From: Chara braunii
Taxonomy: Eukaryota > Streptophyta > Charophyceae > Charales > Characeae
Reading direction: 5' to 3'
Assembly: GCA_003427395.1 (NCBI GenBank)
Contig: BFEA01000371.1
Location: 159,902 to 191,268 of the forward strand
Length of the DNA stretch: 31,367 bases
Shown here: positions 27,703 through 31,367 of the stretch, in pieces
Numbering within the stretch: the stretch's first letter is position 1
Layout of the letters: every line of letters begins with the position of its first letter
Program-made: the position numbers and the translations under genes
Notes under the pieces: generated by a model
The model's database searches: none
What the model was told of the DNA's origin: nothing
What the model saw: the letters and a program-made list of their open reading frames with translations, nothing else

Positions 27703-28560
27703 AGCGCGCGTCCGTATGAATTTGCATCAGAGCAGGCCCAGAGGGGGGCTAAGACCCCCGGGGGTACTCCTGGTTTAAGATAGTCCGATGGCAATCACCA
27801 GCGCAGAGTGGTGTTCATGTGACCACCCACATCCAGCACACACCTACATTTCATCTTTTTTTTTTTTATACACCACTTTCAGCAATTGAACATTTAAGCA
27901 GTCATATGATTCAAGCACCACATAAGCAGTCTGTGTATCACCAAGTTGAGCATCAACTGGTGTTCTGGCAGAAAGTTTCTCTCAAAAACACACAAGCAGA
28001 TAAGAATGCACATGTAGATGGTGAACCCAGACATCTGAATGTTCATAGCACCCGTGGCAGAGGCAGTCCTGGCTGCTAAGAATCACTCAAGTGCACCTAG
28101 GTTTTCAAAAAGGGCAAATTGGCGTTAGCATACGGTCTTTTGTAGAAAAGACTTAGAAGAAGACTACCTACTCAGGTGCGGTTCCGAGCAATAGACAGAG
28201 CCCATTCAGCATTCCACACACCCTTCACTCAGTACACGTGTTGCAATGAATGAGTGCATCAGCCAGCAGGCAGACGACAGTTGAATGGCAGTTTTTCACA
28301 AGTCATTAACCACAGCAGGTGCAAATGGCTAAAAGCAAAAGAGATGGTGCACGTGCCAAACCAAGAGACGGTGACACAAGCCAAATCCCATCCTGATGGA
28401 CGCACCTGATCTCACTCGCAAAACTGTGTGCTCATTTGGCCTGGAAGGATCCACAAGATGCACAGGAATGTAGAAGAATGGTGCCTGGCCCCACCTGTTA
28501 CAAGGAAGAAGAAAGACAGAGGTCGATATGGAGAGAGAAAGAAAGGGTGGCGTGGAGAAG
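27703..28560. other. no gene seen
   Basis: Unique DNA with a T run at 27857-27867 and several motif-free short ORFs. Confidence 0.4.
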
Positions 28561-28562
28561 GA

Positions 28563-28622
28563 ACGAGGAAAGGAACGGTGACACGAGGAAAGAAACGATG
28601 ACACGAGGAAAGAAACGGTGAC
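28563..28622. repeat. 20-bp minisatellite, three units
   Basis: ACGAGGAAAG(A/G)AACG(A/G)TGAC at 28563, 28583 and 28603. Confidence 0.93.
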
Positions 28623-29757
28623 ATGCAATTGCTTATCAACATGTTAGACATTCTTCTCCCGACAATTCCGAACCACAGCCTGCTCACAAACACCGAAATA
28701 AAAAAGAAACACCAGTTACACCAATGTGAACACTCAGATGGACTTTAGTCCCAGAAGGACGGCGCCAAACACAACGCAACGACAGACAACATAGGACTGC
28801 CAAGGGGTGTATTTGTTGAATTTCCCGCAAAAAGAACAGGGAAAAAAATCACATAGCAAATTCAAAAATACAAAAGCAAGCAGTCATCCTGTGCCAGTTC
28901 ATGGGAATTTGGACACTGGTACAGATATTTCAGGATTTGGAATTCAGATACCACAGTCTAAGCCCCTGAGTAATAAAAATACCGAAAAAAAAAACACAAA
29001 AGAACGGTAATGACGATGCAGTGCAGCTCGTGAAAATCACTATCTCTGTTGAAACTTGTTCCTTTCCAATAATTGCACCCTGAGGATCCTCTATGCAAAT
29101 CACGTTCCACCTTCTCCCACTCACCTTTTACGGGTGTCCACGCTAGAAGCTGTCGAGCACGCTATCAAATTGGATCCTTGGCACCACGATACAACACTAA
29201 ACAACACAAAAAAACAAAGAGGTTGTCCATTGGCGTCAATATCACCTAAAAAAACTTAACAACAAATAGAGGAGCATTCCGTTATGGTTGTGCTAGTTCG
29301 TAGAAGTCAAATCTCCGAAAGTCGTCCATGAGGATTTCCAAATCACAGCCCAATTCATCACCCTTTCAGACTGGATTCGACCTAATGTAGTGGATGAACA
29401 AGGGAGGCCAGTTTACAGCCATCCGCAGTCACGTGGAGGACCTATAGGAAAAAGATACAAAAGAGGAAGATGGAGAACGAAAAACCATGACCTGACCATT
29501 GCTAGACGCACTGAAGACGAAAAAAGACAGGAGTGACCATTGCTAACCGCACCTTGAACGCACCTCTTCACAGCACCATGGCGTCAAGCGTGCACCATCT
29601 CCGGCAGCCATAGCCACTCAGTTGGAAATAAAAAAAATCTATTGAAAATAAAAAATCTACTAGAGATAAGACAGTCTTGCATCTGCTCTTCAAAACCCGA
29701 TTCAGTTTCCGACCTGCTATCAAACTACCCATGTGACACCAAATGTCTTTGCGTGTT
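28623..29757. other. no gene seen
   Basis: Mostly A-rich unique DNA with short ORFs on both strands lacking motifs. Confidence 0.4.
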
Positions 29758-29759
29758 GA

Positions 29760-29810
<51 letters not shown>

Positions 29811-30149
29811 CACACACAGAGCTCGAGGCATGGACTTGTGAGTGCATACATGTGGGTGGGTGGATGGATTATCTTCACCGTCACTCACAATTTTGCTTTG
29901 CTGTTTTCCTTTATGAAACTTACCAGGGCGGCTACGGCAATTTATCTTATCCTGCGCGGCATGCCAAGCAATCCTACACGAGCTTTCTAGTTTTCCTGCA
30001 TCACGGCGGGATTAAGATAAACTGCCGTACCCGCCCTGGTCAGTTTCAGAAAGGAAAACAAGAAGCAAACGGTGGGTGAGGGGTGAAGATAATCCATCCA
30101 CCCACACGCATGCAGGCACGTCAGGATCCATGCCTCAATGGGCGTGTTC

Positions 30150-30186
<37 letters not shown>

Positions 30187-30217
30187 AGAGAGACTGAGAG
30201 AGACTGAGAGAGAGTCG
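29758..30217. mobile_element. foldback (long inverted repeat) element
   Basis: The left arm (29758-29965) and the reverse complement of the right arm (about 30005-30217) align throughout. Both start GACTCTCTCTC plus a microsatellite, then GAGGCATGGA, GTGGGTGGATGGATTATC, TTTTCCTTT and ACCAGGGCGG, with about 75-80% identity by eye. The microsatellites, (TC)n(AC)n at left (29758-29808) and (GA)n with GACTGAGAGA repeats at right (30150-30215), occupy mirror positions. The spacer is about 40-50 bp. No transposase is encoded; ORFs on opposite strands encode similar peptides only because of the symmetry (GGWMDYLH versus CGWMDYLH). A target duplication is not clear. Confidence 0.75.
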
Positions 30218-30774
30218 CTGCCACCACACGCTTACCAGGAGTAACACGGACCACAGGTTGCAGACGAACCAATCCCGTAAGCCCACGTGAGCTTCTGATT
30301 CGAGCAAATTTCAACATCATCTTTCAAGGGGCAACTCGCAAAGCTATCCCCGTAAAAATGACATCTCTCCGCACTGTTTGGCTACACTCATGGGAGTGTG
30401 ATTACTTGGCAAATCCTGACAAAATAACTGAAGTAACCTTTCATAGAAAACAGAACGAAGGGCAAAGAGAAAAAAAAATAACAAAATATTTCTCTCTACC
30501 CCAAAACCCATTACTGCAGCCATGAGCTAGCTCAGCCATTAGCGCCAATTCAGTCACCCCCTCACACAGGAAGCAAGTCGTTTGTCGATCGATAGATGTA
30601 CCGTCGTGATCGGCAAACGAAAATTACGTTGGAACTGTCCAGGTCGTCGAGGAGATCCGTAAACGATCGCCGTTCGATGGAGCATATGCAACGGCAGCAT
30701 CAAGGACGCCGACACTTCCGCTCACTGAAGAACACTCGCCGCCAGATAACAACATCGGTCGCATCTTGTACCGT
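30218..30774. other. no supportable gene
   Basis: A forward ORF from ATG 30596 starts with an Arg-rich stretch (MYRRDRQTKITLELSRSSRR) before running into the repeat as Met/Leu then Asp/Val strings. It is probably chance. Confidence 0.35.
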
Positions 30775-31367
30775 TATGATGCTCCTAATGTTCATGCTTA
30801 TGCTGTTCATGCTTATGCTGCCCCTGATGATGTCGATGATGTTAATAATGATGATGACGATGTTGATAATGTTGATGATGTTAATGCATGTTGATGATGT
30901 TCATCCTGATGATGTCGCTGATGATATTGATGACGTTGAGGACGTTGAGGACGTTGAGGACGTTCATTCTGATGCTTCCGCTGATGATGTTGATGATGTT
31001 GATGATGTTGATGATGTTGTTGATGATGTTGATGATGTTGATGATGCTAGTGATGTTGATGATGCTAGTGATGTTGATGATGCGAATGATGTTGATGATG
31101 GTTAATGATGCTGATGAAATTGATGCTGACGTCCTGTACTCGATGNTGATGTTGATGATGCTAGTGATGTTGATGATGCGAATGATGTTGATGATGGTTA
31201 ATGATGCTGATGAAATTGATGCTGACGTCCTGTACTCGATGATGATGTTGATGACGTTGAGGACGTTCATTCTGATTCTTCCGCTGATGATGTTGATGAT
31301 GTTGATGATGTTGATGATGATGTTGATGATGCTAGTGATGTTGATGATGCGAATGATGTTGATGATG
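30775..31367. repeat. GATGTT / GATGAT degenerate repeat array
   Basis: Imperfect 3-, 6- and 9-bp units (GATGAT, GATGTT, GACGTTGAG, GATGCTAGT) continue to the window end. Unbroken ORFs on both strands (Asp/Val or Ile/Asn strings) are artefacts. A single N at 31146 separates two identical 95-bp segments (31051-31145, 31147-31241). Confidence 0.95.

Noticed and set aside
29642-30307. Two protein genes on opposite strands sharing WMDYLH
   Set aside because: The similarity is a by-product of the inverted repeat, and neither frame has other support.
30596-31105. 169-codon forward ORF at the right end
   Set aside because: Two thirds is an Asp/Val or Met/Leu translation of the GATGTT array, and an opposite-strand ORF spans the same repeat.

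Overview
This is a eukaryotic nuclear window, very probably from a green plant or charophyte alga. The evidence is short GT-AG introns in several coding fragments, a Ty3/gypsy element with a plant-style initiator-Met-like primer site, a nuclear copy of plant/algal mitochondrial nad2, and a mutation pattern at CAG/CTG sites that points to CHG methylation. Chara braunii is my guess from the style of the retroelement proteins, but I cannot confirm it. A synthetic library adapter and a lone N inside an exact duplication show that this is draft assembly sequence.

Layout. 1-1.5 kb: (AG)n, decayed coding sequence and the nad2 fragment. 1.7-3.6 kb: long C+T-rich low-complexity DNA split by inverted GATT/AATC microsatellites. 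4.35-4.61 kb: plus-strand candidate exons. 5.0-7.7 kb: a repeat nursery with (CA)n, two copies of a hairpin MITE and several tandem duplications. 8.3-8.95 kb: a diverged tandem duplication with a zinc-finger-like ORF. 9.67-11.5 kb: minus-strand exons of an unrecognised gene. 11.7-14.5 kb: non-coding DNA with microsatellites and an LTR-like remnant. 14.5-23.4 kb: a complete but decayed Ty3/gypsy chromovirus-type element on the minus strand, inserted into an older ORF. 24.4-26.9 kb: candidate exons and three tRNA-derived SINEs, two of them sharing a target site. 27-31.4 kb: mostly non-coding, with a 460-bp foldback element and a terminal GATGTT-type repeat array.

The retroelement has both LTRs, primer site, polypurine tract, gag, protease, RT, RNase H, integrase and a possible chromodomain. 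It carries about six frameshifts and six internal stops, so it cannot move by itself. All six stops are TAG, several exactly where Gln is conserved, and the two LTRs differ mainly at CAG/CTG and CpG sites. Both observations fit methylation-driven decay. I see no intact, confidently nameable host gene; the host coding calls are exon fragments with splice-site and reading-phase support only.
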